Assembly (NCBI RefSeq): GCF_014200725.1
Contig: NZ_JACHCL010000002.1
Location: 1,054,001 to 1,118,000, forward strand
Source: Janthinobacterium silvisoli
GTDB taxonomy: Bacteria > Pseudomonadota > Gammaproteobacteria > Burkholderiales > Burkholderiaceae_D
DNA: 64,000 nt
Direction: 5' to 3'
Part shown: positions 9,214 through 21,457 of the stretch, piece after piece
How positions within the stretch are numbered: position 1 is the first letter of the stretch
Layout: each line of letters starts with the position of its first letter
Notes under the pieces: generated by a model
The model's database searches: none
What the model saw: the letters and a program-made list of their open reading frames with translations, nothing else
What the model was told of the DNA's origin: nothing
Made by a program: the position numbers and the translations under genes

Positions 9214-9239
9214 AGCCCTGCGCAAGTATGCGCAGGGCT
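9214..9239. other. 11-bp perfect hairpin between the two tRNA-Ser genes
   Basis: agccctgcgca / tgcgcagggct with loop agta. There is no T-run on either side, so it is not a clear terminator. It could be an RNA-processing or pause structure, or a decayed element. Confidence 0.5.
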
Positions 9240-9305
9240 TCGAACTCGGCCGCCTTGGCGCACCGCACGCCCCGCAGGGGGCGGGCTCCTCTTCGCCGGC
9301 ACAAA

Positions 9306-9331
9306 TAAAAAAAGCTCCCTTGCGGGAGCTT
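9306..9331 (-). terminator. Terminator of tRNA-Ser copy 2
   Basis: Stem agctccc / gggagct with loop ttgc. On the minus strand it is followed by seven T. The stem is the same as that after copy 1, which shows that the duplicated unit includes the terminator. Confidence 0.85.
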
Positions 9332-9342
9332 CTCTTATTTGT

Positions 9343-9434
<92 letters not shown>

Positions 9435-9475
9435 AATTGCTGCGGTCTTTTCTCACATCGCTGCGAGAAGGCAAG

Positions 9476-9481
9476 ATTATA
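9476..9481 (-). promoter_or_regulatory. Candidate -10 box for tRNA-Ser copy 2
   Basis: Reads TATAAT on the minus strand, 42 nt upstream of the mature tRNA 5' end and just beyond the serS stop codon. The -35 region is poor. Confidence 0.45.
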
Positions 9482-9521
9482 GCAGCCTGCACAGAAAAGA
9501 AAAGGACTATTTTATATCCTC

Positions 9522-10874
<1,353 letters not shown>

Positions 10875-10952
10875 TTAGGAGTTTTGCGCCTGGCCAACCA
10901 TCGTCATGGTCGCGGCGTAGTGGCACTCCAGCGGGTCTTGCTGTACAAACTA

Positions 10953-11156
10953 TCAGATCAAGGCAGCTTTTTCAGCGGCGCTCAGACGGCGGGCGCTGAC
11001 AGTCACGACTGGCATTTGAGCATTGTCGGCCTTGGCGATCACCGCCGACGTTGCACTCACTTCCAAAGTATTAGCATGGGCAGTGACATAGCTGGCGCCG
11101 ATGGCGATCACAGCGGCGGCGACGAAGGCGATTTCGATATTTTTCAGTGCGTTCAT
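10953..11156 (-). CDS. Small exported protein of unknown function
   Basis: 67 residues. Start at 11156 with GGAG 8 nt upstream. Residues about 8-26 form a signal peptide or single membrane helix (FVAAAVIAIGASYVTAHA). The short mature part is TLEVSATSAVIAKADNAQMP followed by a basic tail SARRLSAAEKAAL. I do not recognise the family. It sits alone between serS and the epimerase-like gene, interrupting the rarA-serS order seen in other proteobacteria. Confidence 0.6.
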   Translation of the reverse strand: MNALKNIEIAFVAAAVIAIGASYVTAHANTLEVSATSAVIAKADNAQMPVVTVSARRLSAAEKAALI

Positions 11157-11432
11157 GATGTGGCTCCGTTTAGTTGGTGTTGTTTTGCGTCATTAAGTGC
11201 TGCTGGTATGGTGGTACTTTAGCCAGCGCACAGGCACAACACCACCGGATTGCGACCAGCAGCAAAAAAATGGGATCGAACGGTAAAAATGGGCCACTGG
11301 AAGGAGAATAGCCATGGCGACGCACAGAACCGTACCCATGACAATTGCCGTATCTGTCATTATTGACGGCAAACACTTAAGCTATGGCTGTCTGCCTCGC
11401 TCTCACCACACTGCCACCACACAAAGGAATAC

Positions 11433-12185
11433 ATGATTCAAGACTCACTGCGCCAAGCACCATTGCGCGTCCTCGTCACAGGCGCCGCCGGCATCATTGG
11501 CAGCGCTTTCTGGAACAGCCGGCACGAAGAATTCTCCTTGCGCCTGGCCGACTTGCATACGGACCAGCTGGCGCAAGCGCCTTGCCCATCGATACGGCTC
11601 GATGTCAGCGACCATGCAGCCTGCCTGGCCGCCTGCGCAGACATCGACGTGGTGCTGCACCTGGCCGGCATTCCCCACGCCAGCGCCGATTTCGACACGC
11701 AGCTGCTGCAGCCCAATATTATTGGCACGCACAATATTTTCCACGCGGCGCAGGCGCAAGGCGTGAAACGGGTGGTGTTTGCCAGCAGCGCGCAAGCGAT
11801 CGAAGGTTATCCGCTGGATGTGCAGATCCATGAAAACATGCCGGCGCGTCCGGCCAATATGTATGGCGCCAGCAAGGCGTTTGGCGAAGGCGTGGCATCG
11901 GCGTTTGCGCACCAGTATGGCATGACGACGATAGCCGTACGCATCGCCAACGTGGCCCGCTTTGAGCAAGGTCAACAGCACAGCGCGCGCGATATTGCCG
12001 CTTTTATCAGCGAACGCGACGTGGTGCACTTGCTGGCTCGTTGCGTGGCAGCCGATGTAGCGCCCGGCTACCACGTCGTGCATGGCGTATCGGACAACCG
12101 CTACAAACGGCTGTCGATCGCGGCCACGCGCCAGCTAGTGGGTTACGCACCGCAAGATGATGGTTTTAGCTTGCTGGGCTTGTAG
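11433..12185 (+). CDS. NAD-dependent epimerase/dehydratase, extended SDR family (uronate dehydrogenase-like)
   Basis: A 250-residue extended short-chain dehydrogenase. The glycine motif is VTGAAGIIGSAF at residues 11-22, the acidic residue binding NAD ribose is in LADLH, and HLAGIPHA and the catalytic YGASKAFGE (Tyr and Lys near 140-144) follow. A compact C-terminal substrate cap and the pattern of short motifs resemble uronate dehydrogenases, but substrate cannot be fixed. The start has AAGGA upstream. It is convergent with rarA, with 2 bp between the stops. Confidence 0.8.
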   Translation: MIQDSLRQAPLRVLVTGAAGIIGSAFWNSRHEEFSLRLADLHTDQLAQAPCPSIRLDVSDHAACLAACADIDVVLHLAGIPHASADFDTQLLQPNIIGTHNIFHAAQAQGVKRVVFASSAQAIEGYPLDVQIHENMPARPANMYGASKAFGEGVASAFAHQYGMTTIAVRIANVARFEQGQQHSARDIAAFISERDVVHLLARCVAADVAPGYHVVHGVSDNRYKRLSIAATRQLVGYAPQDDGFSLLGL

Positions 12186-12187
12186 CC

Positions 12188-13498
12188 TCAGCCTTTCCCG
12201 GCTTTCCGGTCCAGCTCGCGCAACCAGGCCAGCTTGTCGGCGATCTTGCTTTCCAGCCCCCTAGGCACGGGCTGGTACCAGCCTGGTTCCGGCATGCCGT
12301 CCGGGAAGTAAGTTTCACCTGCCGCATACGCGTCAGGCTCGTCATGCGCGTAGCGGTAGGCATGGCCGTAACCAAGCTCCTTCATCAGCTTGGTCGGAGC
12401 ATTGCGCAGGTGCACCGGCACTTCCTTGGACTTGTCTTTCTTGACGAACGCCATGGCCGTATTAAAAGCGTTGTAGCCGGCATTGCTTTTCGCCGCGATC
12501 GCCAGGTAGATCACGGCTTGGCCCAAGGCCAGCTCGCCTTCCGGAGAACCCAGGCGTTCATAGGTTTCGGCCGCGTCATTGGCCATAGTCAGGGCGCGCG
12601 GGTCGGCCAGGCCGATATCTTCCCAGGCCATGCGCACGATGCGGCGCGACAAGTAGCGAGGATCGGCGCCGCCATCGATCATACGGCAAAACCAGTACAG
12701 GGCCGCGTCCGGGTTCGAGCCGCGCACGGATTTATGCAGGGCCGAGATCTGATCATAGAAATTGTCGCCGCCCTTGTCGAAGCGGCGCGAGTTCAGGGTC
12801 AGCGCATTGTCGACGAAGGCCGCATCGATCTGGGTCGTGCCGGTCGAGCTGGCAGCCGTGTCTGCTTGTTCCAGCAAGTTCAGGAAACGCCGTGCATCGC
12901 CATCTGCATAACCGATCAGGGTGTCTGCAGCCGCCTCGTCAAAGTGCAGATGCTGCAAGGCCGTGCTTTGCGCCTTGGCCAGCAACTGTTTCATCTCCTC
13001 TTCGTTGAGCGACTTGAGCACATATACTTGCGCGCGCGACAGCAAAGCCGAATTCACTTCAAAGCTGGGGTTTTCCGTGGTGGCGCCGATAAACGTCACC
13101 AGGCCCGATTCCACGAAGGGCAGCAAGGCGTCTTGCTGCGACTTGTTGAAGCGGTGGATTTCATCGACAAACAACAAAGTGTGCTTGCCGAACTGATCCA
13201 GGCTATGGCGGGCCTGGTCCATGGCCGCGCGGATATCTTTCACGCCGGCAAACACGGCCGACAGGGCAATGAATTCGCTATCGAAGGCATTCGCCATCAA
13301 TCGCGCCAGAGTGGTCTTGCCCACGCCGGGCGGACCCCACAGGATCATGGAATGGGCCTTGCCCGCCTCGAACGCCAGGCGCAGCGGCTTGCCTGCGCCC
13401 AGCAAATGCGTCTGGCCGATGACTTCGGTCAGGGTTTTCGGCCGCAAGGCTTCGGCCAGAGGCTGGCGTGGTTCGGTGGAAAAGAGATCCGCCATCAT
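12188..13498 (-). CDS. rarA: Replication-associated recombination protein A (AAA+ ATPase, MgsA/RarA)
   Basis: A clamp-loader-like ATPase that acts at stalled replication forks. About 436 residues from ATG 13498, or one less from 13495. Walker A is GPPGVGKTT near residue 50. Walker B is [16 protein letters not shown] near 105, followed by the sensor-1 stretch [14 protein letters not shown]. The C-terminal MgsA tetramerisation domain contains [16 protein letters not shown] and [13 protein letters not shown]. It is third in the minus-strand run ftsK-lolA-rarA, with 66 bp and a hairpin separating it from lolA. Confidence 0.95.
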   Translation of the reverse strand: MMADLFSTEPRQPLAEALRPKTLTEVIGQTHLLGAGKPLRLAFEAGKAHSMILWGPPGVGKTTLARLMANAFDSEFIALSAVFAGVKDIRAAMDQARHSLDQFGKHTLLFVDEIHRFNKSQQDALLPFVESGLVTFIGATTENPSFEVNSALLSRAQVYVLKSLNEEEMKQLLAKAQSTALQHLHFDEAAADTLIGYADGDARRFLNLLEQADTAASSTGTTQIDAAFVDNALTLNSRRFDKGGDNFYDQISALHKSVRGSNPDAALYWFCRMIDGGADPRYLSRRIVRMAWEDIGLADPRALTMANDAAETYERLGSPEGELALGQAVIYLAIAAKSNAGYNAFNTAMAFVKKDKSKEVPVHLRNAPTKLMKELGYGHAYRYAHDEPDAYAAGETYFPDGMPEPGWYQPVPRGLESKIADKLAWLRELDRKAGKG

Positions 13499-13520
13499 AG
13501 TTACCGGGTAAGAAAACAAA

Positions 13521-13541
13521 GGCCCCGCACAGTGCGAGGCC
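13521..13541 (-). terminator. Hairpin between lolA and rarA
   Basis: ggccccgca / tgcgaggcc stem with one mismatch and a 3-nt loop. On the minus strand it is followed by TTTGTTTTCTT. It looks like a leaky terminator or attenuator that would lower rarA relative to lolA. Confidence 0.5.
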
Positions 13542-13564
13542 GGTAAAAAACAGGTGTGAAAGGA

Positions 13565-14203
13565 TCAGTTATTGATCACATCAGCACCCTTGGGCACGAC
13601 GAATTTGAAATGATCGGCGGGCAAGTTCGGATTTTTCTGGAAATTCTTGAACGCCAATACCGAGGTCTGGCCAAACGAATCGCGCAACTCCATCGCTTCG
13701 GGCATGCCATTGCGCAAGCCGATGCTGATTTCATCAAAGGTCGTGTCCTTGGTTTTCGGCGTCGCCTTCAACCACTCCAGGCCATCGCGCGTGCCTGCTT
13801 CGGCCAGGGTGAAATTTTTTTCCAGGTCATTGCTGCCAAACAAGATGGCGGCCGGCGAAGAACCGAGCGCGTCGCCCAGTTTCTTGATCGTCACCTGGCT
13901 CAAATCCTTGTCGTAGATATACAGCTGCGTGCCATCGGCTTGCAGCAACTGTTCGTACGGTTTGGTGTACATCCAGATGAACTTGCCTGGACGGGCGAAT
14001 TCAAACGTGCCGCTGGCTGGTGTAGATACCTTCGTCTTCGCGTCGGCTTTCTTGACCTGGTGCTGGGTGAACTCGCCCTTGGCCGACTTGGTGCCGGCGG
14101 CAAAGGCCTTGAATTGTTCAAGCGCACTGGCCGAAGCACTGGCCGCGAACAGCAGGCTGGCCGCGCCGATGATGATTTTTGCTGCAAAAGTCGTATTCTT
14201 CAT
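13565..14203 (-). CDS. lolA: Outer-membrane lipoprotein carrier protein LolA
   Basis: A periplasmic chaperone that carries lipoproteins from LolCDE to LolB. 212 residues from ATG 14203, with AAGGA upstream; a start at 14227 would put 8 extra residues before the signal peptide. The signal peptide is [20 protein letters not shown] with cleavage after ASASA. The mature protein has LolA features: [45 protein letters not shown] and the late [15 protein letters not shown] strand pair. It follows ftsK by 24 bp and is probably co-transcribed with it. Confidence 0.94.
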   Translation of the reverse strand: MKNTTFAAKIIIGAASLLFAASASASALEQFKAFAAGTKSAKGEFTQHQVKKADAKTKVSTPASGTFEFARPGKFIWMYTKPYEQLLQADGTQLYIYDKDLSQVTIKKLGDALGSSPAAILFGSNDLEKNFTLAEAGTRDGLEWLKATPKTKDTTFDEISIGLRNGMPEAMELRDSFGQTSVLAFKNFQKNPNLPADHFKFVVPKGADVINN

Positions 14204-14227
14204 TCTTCTTATCCTTCTTGTTGACAC

Positions 14228-16588
14228 TTATTCTGCACTGGCCGCTGGCACCAGGATTTCCCGGTTACCATTCGACTGCATGGTCGATACGACACCACTC
14301 TGCTCCATCTGCTCCAGCAGACGGGCGGCGCGGTTGTAGCCGATGCGCAAATGACGCTGCACCAGCGAAATCGAGGCGCGGCGGTTTTTCAGCACTACCG
14401 CCACCGCCTGGTCGTACAGGGCATCGGCCTCGCCGCCGCCCTCGCCCGGCACGCCGCCGCCTTCACCACCCTCGCCTTCCAGGGTGCCGCCTTCGAGGAT
14501 GCCCTCGATGTAATTCGGTTCGCCCTGCAACTTCAAATGGCTGACTACGCGATGCACTTCATCGTCGGATACAAAGGCGCCATGCACACGCATCGGCAAG
14601 CCGGTTCCTGGCGGCATGTACAGCATATCGCCCATGCCCAGCAGGGTTTCCGCACCCATCTGATCCAGAATCGTGCGCGAATCGATCTTCGACGAGACCT
14701 GGAACGCGATACGCGTAGGAATGTTCGCCTTGATCAAGCCCGTAATCACGTCTACAGATGGGCGCTGCGTGGCCAGAATCAAGTGCAAACCGGCGGCGCG
14801 GGCCTTTTGGGCGATACGCGCGATCAATTCTTCAACTTTTTTACCGACCACCATCATCAGGTCGGCCAATTCGTCGATAATGATGACGATGGTCGGCAGT
14901 TTTTCCAGCGGTTCCGGCGAATCCGGCGTCAGGCTGAACGGGTTCGGGATATGCTCTTCACGCTTGGCCGCCTCGGCGATTTTTGCGTTATAGCCGGCCA
15001 GGTTACGCACGCCCAGCTTACTCATCAGCTTGTAGCGCTTTTCCATCTCGTTTACGGCCCAGTTCAGCGCGTGGCCGGCCTGGCGCATATCGGTCACCAC
15101 CGGCGCCAGCAAGTGCGGAATGCCTTCATAGACCGACATCTCCAGCATCTTCGGATCGATCAGTATCAAGCGCACATCGTTCGGGTCAGATTTATATAGC
15201 AGCGACAAAATGGTGGCGTTGATACCCACCGACTTACCGGAACCGGTCGTACCAGCCACCAGCAAGTGCGGCATCTTGGCCAGGTCGGCCACCACTGGCT
15301 TGCCGGCAATATCCTTGCCCAAGGCAATCGTCAGGCTCGATACGCCATCGTTATAGACCTTGGAGCCGAGGATTTCCGTCAGGCGCACGATCTGGCGCTT
15401 GGCGTTTGGCAATTCCAGCGCCATGTAATTCTTGCCTGGTATGGTTTCCACCACGCGGATAGAGGTCAGCGACAAGGAACGGGCCAGGTCGCGCGCCAGG
15501 CCCACGATCTGGCTGCCCTTGACGCCCGTGGCCGGTTCGATTTCATAGCGCGTGACCACCGGGCCGGGGTAAGCTGCCACTACCTTGGCATCCACGCCAA
15601 AGTCAGACAATTTCTTTTCAATCAGGCGGCTGGTAAATTCCAGCGTTTCTACGGACACGGTTTCCACTACCGGCGGCGCTTCATCGAGCAAGGACAAAGG
15701 CGGCAGCTTGCCATCGCCCAGGTTTTCAAACAGGGTCGCCTGGCGTTCTTTTTCCACCCGCTCCGATTTGACCACGGTCACCACTTGCGGTTCGATCTTG
15801 ACCGGTGGCGCAGCCACGTGTTTTTCCACGTGCTTGGCCCGTTCGATCACCACCGCCTCGTCACGGCGCACGGCCGCCACTTCGCCATGGCGGCGGTCTT
15901 CGCGGTCCTGGTAGCGCAGTATGAACCAGTTGATGCCATCTTCGATGGCGCCGCCGATGCGTTCGGCCACTTGCAACCAGGAAACGTGAAAGAACAGGCT
16001 GAAACCCAGGGCGAACAGCAGCAACAGCAGCAAGGTCGCGCCCGTAAAGCCAAAACCTTCATACGAGGCATGGCCGATCAATTGGCCCAGCACCCCGCCC
16101 TGCTGGCGCGGCAGTTGTATATGCAGGTTTTTCGCCATGCGCAGCCATTCCAGACCCATGCTGCCGATCAGCATGATGGTAAAGCCGACGATGCGTATCA
16201 GCATCTCGACATGATGCTCGCGCTCGGGCTCATCGTCCTGTTCCAGCAAGAAGCGCGTGCTCAGGCGGCGATAGCCATGCCAGACCGTGCGCAGCAGCCA
16301 GACGCACCACCACCAGGCGGAAAAACCGAAGATATATAGCAGCAGGTCAGACAGGTTCGCGCCCAGGCGGCCGCCCAGGTTGGCTACCTTGCCCGCCGAG
16401 GTGGCGTGCGACCAGCCAGGGTCGAGCTTGTTGAAGCTGGCCAGTATCAGCACGAAGTAGAGGGCAAAGGCGGCCAGGGCGAACCAGCGCGCCTCGGACA
16501 ACAGCCGCACCAGCCGGTTCGGCAAGGGCCGGCGTTCGACCGGTTTACGGGTGTAGCTATTCTGGGTGGCCTGGGCTGGTTTAGTCAT
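14228..16588 (-). CDS. ftsK: DNA translocase FtsK
   Basis: The division-septum DNA pump that clears the chromosome terminus and activates XerCD. The ATG at 16588 ([20 protein letters not shown]) gives 786 residues, usual for betaproteobacteria; an upstream GTG/TTG-type extension of 55 residues looks untranslated. Four membrane helices lie within residues 25-220. A short linker follows, much shorter than in E. coli. The RecA-like motor has Walker [14 protein letters not shown] and Walker [14 protein letters not shown]. The C-terminal gamma winged helix ([20 protein letters not shown]) recognises KOPS. Divergent from trxB. Confidence 0.96.
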   Translation of the reverse strand: MTKPAQATQNSYTRKPVERRPLPNRLVRLLSEARWFALAAFALYFVLILASFNKLDPGWSHATSAGKVANLGGRLGANLSDLLLYIFGFSAWWWCVWLLRTVWHGYRRLSTRFLLEQDDEPEREHHVEMLIRIVGFTIMLIGSMGLEWLRMAKNLHIQLPRQQGGVLGQLIGHASYEGFGFTGATLLLLLLFALGFSLFFHVSWLQVAERIGGAIEDGINWFILRYQDREDRRHGEVAAVRRDEAVVIERAKHVEKHVAAPPVKIEPQVVTVVKSERVEKERQATLFENLGDGKLPPLSLLDEAPPVVETVSVETLEFTSRLIEKKLSDFGVDAKVVAAYPGPVVTRYEIEPATGVKGSQIVGLARDLARSLSLTSIRVVETIPGKNYMALELPNAKRQIVRLTEILGSKVYNDGVSSLTIALGKDIAGKPVVADLAKMPHLLVAGTTGSGKSVGINATILSLLYKSDPNDVRLILIDPKMLEMSVYEGIPHLLAPVVTDMRQAGHALNWAVNEMEKRYKLMSKLGVRNLAGYNAKIAEAAKREEHIPNPFSLTPDSPEPLEKLPTIVIIIDELADLMMVVGKKVEELIARIAQKARAAGLHLILATQRPSVDVITGLIKANIPTRIAFQVSSKIDSRTILDQMGAETLLGMGDMLYMPPGTGLPMRVHGAFVSDDEVHRVVSHLKLQGEPNYIEGILEGGTLEGEGGEGGGVPGEGGGEADALYDQAVAVVLKNRRASISLVQRHLRIGYNRAARLLEQMEQSGVVSTMQSNGNREILVPAASAE

Positions 16589-16708
16589 TCTGGGAAGCGC
16601 TGCAAGGTGATAAATGTTTCTGAAAGGGAATTTCCCATAATAAGGAAGTATTCTAAGCCATATATGACAAGGAAGGCCCCACGATTCGTCGCTAGTGGCG
16701 GCTTGGTC

Positions 16709-16714
16709 TATAAT
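16709..16714 (+). promoter_or_regulatory. Candidate -10 box for trxB
   Basis: TATAAT about 100 nt upstream of the trxB ATG. An 18-bp spacer leads to a weak -35 (TTCGTC). The 225-bp divergent gap also has to serve ftsK. Confidence 0.4.
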
Positions 16715-16720
16715 CTCTGA

Positions 16721-17767
<1,047 letters not shown>

Positions 17768-17774
17768 TGACCGC

Positions 17775-18449
17775 ATGGCGTCGATGAAAGACTTTGCCGA
17801 CCTGAAAGCCGTGAGCAAGCAGCTCAAGGAACAGGCCGAAGCGCGCGCGGTGGCTGAAGCCGAGCGGACCAAGCGAGTGCAGGTTCAGGCCGTGGAAAGC
17901 AATCTGTTCAAGGCCAGCATCGGCGGCGTCAAGCGCTTGCCGGAATCTGACCGCTACGTGCCCAGCCTGCCCAAGGCGGGCGCCATTGCACAGCAGCAAC
18001 CGGCGCGCAAGCTGACCCAGGCAGAAGATGATGCAGCGGTGCTGCGCGAATCGCTGTCGGACCTGTTCGAAGTCGACCATTACCTGGAAAACGATCCCGC
18101 GCTCAATTATGCGGCGCCCGGCGTTGGCCCTGACGTGGTGAAAAAGATGCGCAAGGGCCATTGGCCCATCCAGGATGAAATCGACCTGCATGGCTTGCGC
18201 CGCGATGAAGCGCGTGACGGCATCGGCGCTTTTCTGGCGGCAGCCACGCGGCGCAAGCTGCGCTGCGTGCGCGTGATCCACGGCAAGGGTTTCGGCTCGA
18301 AAGGCCAGGAACCGGTATTGAAATCGATGGTGCATAGCTGGCTGGTGCAAAAGCCGGAAGTGATCGCCTTTTGCCAGGCACGCCGCTCCGAAGGGGGCGA
18401 TGGCGCACTGGTGGTCTTGCTCGCGTCTGCCCTGCAGCCGGTGCGTTAA
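17775..18449 (+). CDS. Smr-domain protein (SmrA/MutS2 C-terminal-like endonuclease domain)
   Basis: 224 residues. ATG 17775 has AGGAG, overlapping the trxB end, about 8 nt upstream. Residues 1-130 are charged and probably disordered or helical. Residues about 135-215 are an Smr domain with both signatures, EIDLHGLRRDEA and VIHGKGFGSKGQEPVLKSMV. Stand-alone Smr proteins are DNA or RNA nicking enzymes or RNA-linked factors; the biological substrate is not fixed. The distance to trxB suggests translational coupling, but a link to redox control is not established. Confidence 0.9.
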   Translation: MASMKDFADLKAVSKQLKEQAEARAVAEAERTKRVQVQAVESNLFKASIGGVKRLPESDRYVPSLPKAGAIAQQQPARKLTQAEDDAAVLRESLSDLFEVDHYLENDPALNYAAPGVGPDVVKKMRKGHWPIQDEIDLHGLRRDEARDGIGAFLAAATRRKLRCVRVIHGKGFGSKGQEPVLKSMVHSWLVQKPEVIAFCQARRSEGGDGALVVLLASALQPVR

Positions 18450-18590
18450 ATACCAGGCAAGCGTTCCTACAGGAATTTGTCATAGAAATTTGTCACACCG
18501 CCGCGGCCCCGTTTGTCACTATTCGGGGCCGTGTCATGTTAACCTGTGGCTATTATTTATTGCTCAAACTCTTGCTCAAACGCCACTCCC

Positions 18591-19217
18591 ATGATGCCAC
18601 CCCAATTACCGCCTGGTTCGCTGATCAAGCTGATCGAGATCATCGCTATCCTGGTGGGCGCCTTTTCCGGTTTTATCGAGGCGCGGCGCAAACGCATGGA
18701 CTTGGTGGGCGTATTCGTGGTGGCTTTCATTACGGCATTCGGCGGCGGTACGCTGCGCGACATCCTGCTCGACAAGCGCCCCCTGTTCTGGGTCGCGCAC
18801 CAGGAATATGCCATTCTCATCTTCGTACTGGCCCTGACGGCCGCGCCGCTGATCCAGCACTTGCGCCAGATCGTCTCGGAACGGCTGATCGTGATTGCCG
18901 ACGCGATTGGCCTGGGCATGTTTGCGATTGCCGGCGTGGCCGAAGCGATACGCGCCGGCATGCCGATCTTTATTGCCTCGATGATGGGGGTGATTACAGG
19001 GATTTTCGGTGGGGTGATGCGCGACATCGTGTGCAACGAAGTGCCGATGGTGTTTCGGGACGGCAAACCGTACGCGATCTGCGCCTTCATCGGCTGCTGG
19101 GCCTATCTGCTGCAAAAGCATTTCGGCGTGGCCCACGATACCGCCTTGTGGACCAGCGCAGGCGGCATCACCATCATGCGCCTGGTCAGCTGGAAGTTTG
19201 ACATGCGGCTGCGCTGA
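18591..19217 (+). CDS. TRIC-family cation channel (UPF0126, YadS/YicG-like)
   Basis: An inner-membrane protein of about 208 residues (ATG 18591 or 18594; no clear ribosome site for either). It consists of two tandem UPF0126 repeats, each with three helices and the signatures FGGGTLRDILLDKRP and FGGVMRDIVCNEVP, then a seventh helix. Bacterial members form trimeric channels for monovalent cations, though some act on glycine. The gene is monocistronic and convergent with the PII gene, with a palindromic element filling the gap. Confidence 0.88.
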   Translation: MMPPQLPPGSLIKLIEIIAILVGAFSGFIEARRKRMDLVGVFVVAFITAFGGGTLRDILLDKRPLFWVAHQEYAILIFVLALTAAPLIQHLRQIVSERLIVIADAIGLGMFAIAGVAEAIRAGMPIFIASMMGVITGIFGGVMRDIVCNEVPMVFRDGKPYAICAFIGCWAYLLQKHFGVAHDTALWTSAGGITIMRLVSWKFDMRLR

Positions 19218-19237
19218 GCGCAGCCTTCTGCTTCTGA

Positions 19238-19369
19238 TAGTGCCTGCCAGAAGCGTCGCGAGCGGCAGTGAGGCTCGGCGCCCCCTTGTGGCTAAGAAGC
19301 GCAACCGTGCTTGAGCACGGTGAGCATCGCAGGCCGCAAAGCGCGACGCGTAGTAGCTTATGGCCGGTG

Positions 19370-19372
<3 letters not shown>
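19238..19372. repeat. REP-like palindromic intergenic element, copy 1
   Basis: A 135-bp element with imperfect terminal inverted arms (19238-19253 and 19357-19372, 12 of 16 match). The core 19288-19337 matches 46 of 50 bases of the element at 47225-47274. The core centre folds as ccgtgc-ttga-gcacgg. Its right end coincides with the stop codon TAG of the minus-strand PII gene. No open frame or T-run is associated. Confidence 0.8.
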
Positions 19373-19717
<345 letters not shown>

Positions 19718-19753
19718 TTAAAATTGATTGCTTGTTTGACAGATAGTTAGTGA

Positions 19754-21370
19754 TTATTCGTAAAACCGTGACGTAATCGGGTAACGCCAGTCGCGGCCAA
19801 AACCACGGTGCGTGACGCGGATGCCCACCGGCGACTGGCGCCGCTTGTATTCGTTAATCTTGATCAAACGCGTGATTTTCGCGACATCGGCTGCCGGGAA
19901 GCCAGCTTCGATGATTTCGGCGATGGGCCGGTTTTCTTCCATGTACAGTTGCATGATGCCGTCCAGTATCTCGTACGGCGGCAAGGAATCCTGGTCCAGC
20001 TGGTCGGCGCGCAATTCAGCCGAAGGCCCGCGCGTCAGGATACGCTCCGGTATCACGTCCGATACGCTGTTGCGGTATGCACACAGGCGGTACACCAGCG
20101 TCTTGGCGATATCCTTGATCACTGCAAAGCCGCCCGCCATGTCGCCATACAGGGTGCAATAACCAACCGCCATCTCGCTCTTGTTGCCGGTCGTCAGCAC
20201 GATACTGCCATGCTTGTTCGACAAGGCCATCAGCAAGGTGCCGCGTATGCGTGCCTGGATATTTTCTTCCGTCGCATCTTCTGCCAGGCCCGCGAACTCG
20301 GTCGCCAGGGTGGCACGGAAGGCATCAAAAGTTTGCTTGATTGGAATTTCATCGTAGCGCACATTGAGCCGTTTTACCATGTCGCGCGAATCGATCCACG
20401 AAATATCGGCTGTAAATTGCGAAGGCATCATCACGGCGCGCACCTTGTCGGCACCCAGCGCATCGACGGCAATCGCCAGGGTCAAGGCGGAATCGACGCC
20501 GCCCGACATGCCGATCAACACGCCCGGGAAGCCATTCTTGCCTATATAGTCGCGCACGCCCAGCACCAGCGCCTGGTAAACCTGGGCTTCCAGCGGCAAT
20601 GGCGCGGCCAGCGCTTGCGGCACGGGCGTGGCGCCATCGAATTCGACGACCTGCAAGTCTTCCTCGAAATGGCGCAGCTGCGCGCAAATCGTGCCGGCCG
20701 CATCCATGACGAAGGAATCGCCATCGAAAATCAGTTCATCCTGGCCACCAACCAGGTTGGCATACACCAGCGCCATACCTTGCGCGCTGACATTCTGGCG
20801 CATGGTTTCATAGCGCAGATGCTGCTTGTTCATATGATACGGCGAACCATTCGGCACCAGCAGCACTTGCGCACCAGCCGCGCGGGCGCGCATGGGCGCG
20901 TGTCCAAACCAGGTGTCTTCGCAGATATTGATGCCAAAACGCACGCCCTTGACGGCAAACACGAAGGCCTGGTCGGACGAGGTGAAATAACGCTTTTCAT
21001 CGAACACGGTGGTATTCGGCAAATCGTGCTTGCGGTAAGTGCCCAGCACTTCGCCATTGAGCAGCACGGAGGCGGCGTTATGGCGCACGCCATTTTCATC
21101 TTGCAGCGGCAAGCCCACCACCACGTGCAAATCCTTGAACTGGGCCAGGTCGGCAGCGAGCTCGGCAAACGTCTGACGCGTTTTTGCGTAGAATGCATTG
21201 CGCAGCAATAAATCCTCGGGCGGATAGCCGACCAGCGACAGTTCCGGCGTCAGCACGATATCGGCGCCAGCTGCATGGGCGCGGCGGGAAAGGTCGAAGA
21301 TCTTGGCGCGGTTGCCGGCCAGATCGCCGACCGTACTATTCATTTGAGCAATTGCGACTTTGACTGTCAT
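19754..21370 (-). CDS. nadE: Glutamine-dependent NAD+ synthetase
   Basis: Makes NAD from nicotinate adenine dinucleotide using glutamine nitrogen. The 538 residues comprise an N-terminal nitrilase-type glutaminase (1-255), with catalytic Glu in LTPELSLVGYPPED, Lys in GTYRKHDLPN and Cys in GINICEDTWF. The C-terminal synthetase domain has the PP-loop LIGMSGGVDSALT near 290 and TTGNKSEMAVGYCTLYGD near 400. Length fits the NadE2 class rather than the longer mycobacterial form. PII is encoded directly downstream. Divergent from a COG3146 gene. Confidence 0.95.
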   Translation of the reverse strand: MTVKVAIAQMNSTVGDLAGNRAKIFDLSRRAHAAGADIVLTPELSLVGYPPEDLLLRNAFYAKTRQTFAELAADLAQFKDLHVVVGLPLQDENGVRHNAASVLLNGEVLGTYRKHDLPNTTVFDEKRYFTSSDQAFVFAVKGVRFGINICEDTWFGHAPMRARAAGAQVLLVPNGSPYHMNKQHLRYETMRQNVSAQGMALVYANLVGGQDELIFDGDSFVMDAAGTICAQLRHFEEDLQVVEFDGATPVPQALAAPLPLEAQVYQALVLGVRDYIGKNGFPGVLIGMSGGVDSALTLAIAVDALGADKVRAVMMPSQFTADISWIDSRDMVKRLNVRYDEIPIKQTFDAFRATLATEFAGLAEDATEENIQARIRGTLLMALSNKHGSIVLTTGNKSEMAVGYCTLYGDMAGGFAVIKDIAKTLVYRLCAYRNSVSDVIPERILTRGPSAELRADQLDQDSLPPYEILDGIMQLYMEENRPIAEIIEAGFPAADVAKITRLIKINEYKRRQSPVGIRVTHRGFGRDWRYPITSRFYE

Positions 21371-21457
21371 GATGATGGATATTTCGTTCTATTTAACAAA
21401 GACGGGGCCAAGTTTAGCCCCGGGGTGCGCAGGCCGACGCCGGCGACCCGAAAAGTG

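Noticed and set aside
9214..9239. The hairpin between the tRNA genes as a third terminator or tRNA relic
   Set aside because: It lacks a T-run on either strand and has no tRNA-like arms.
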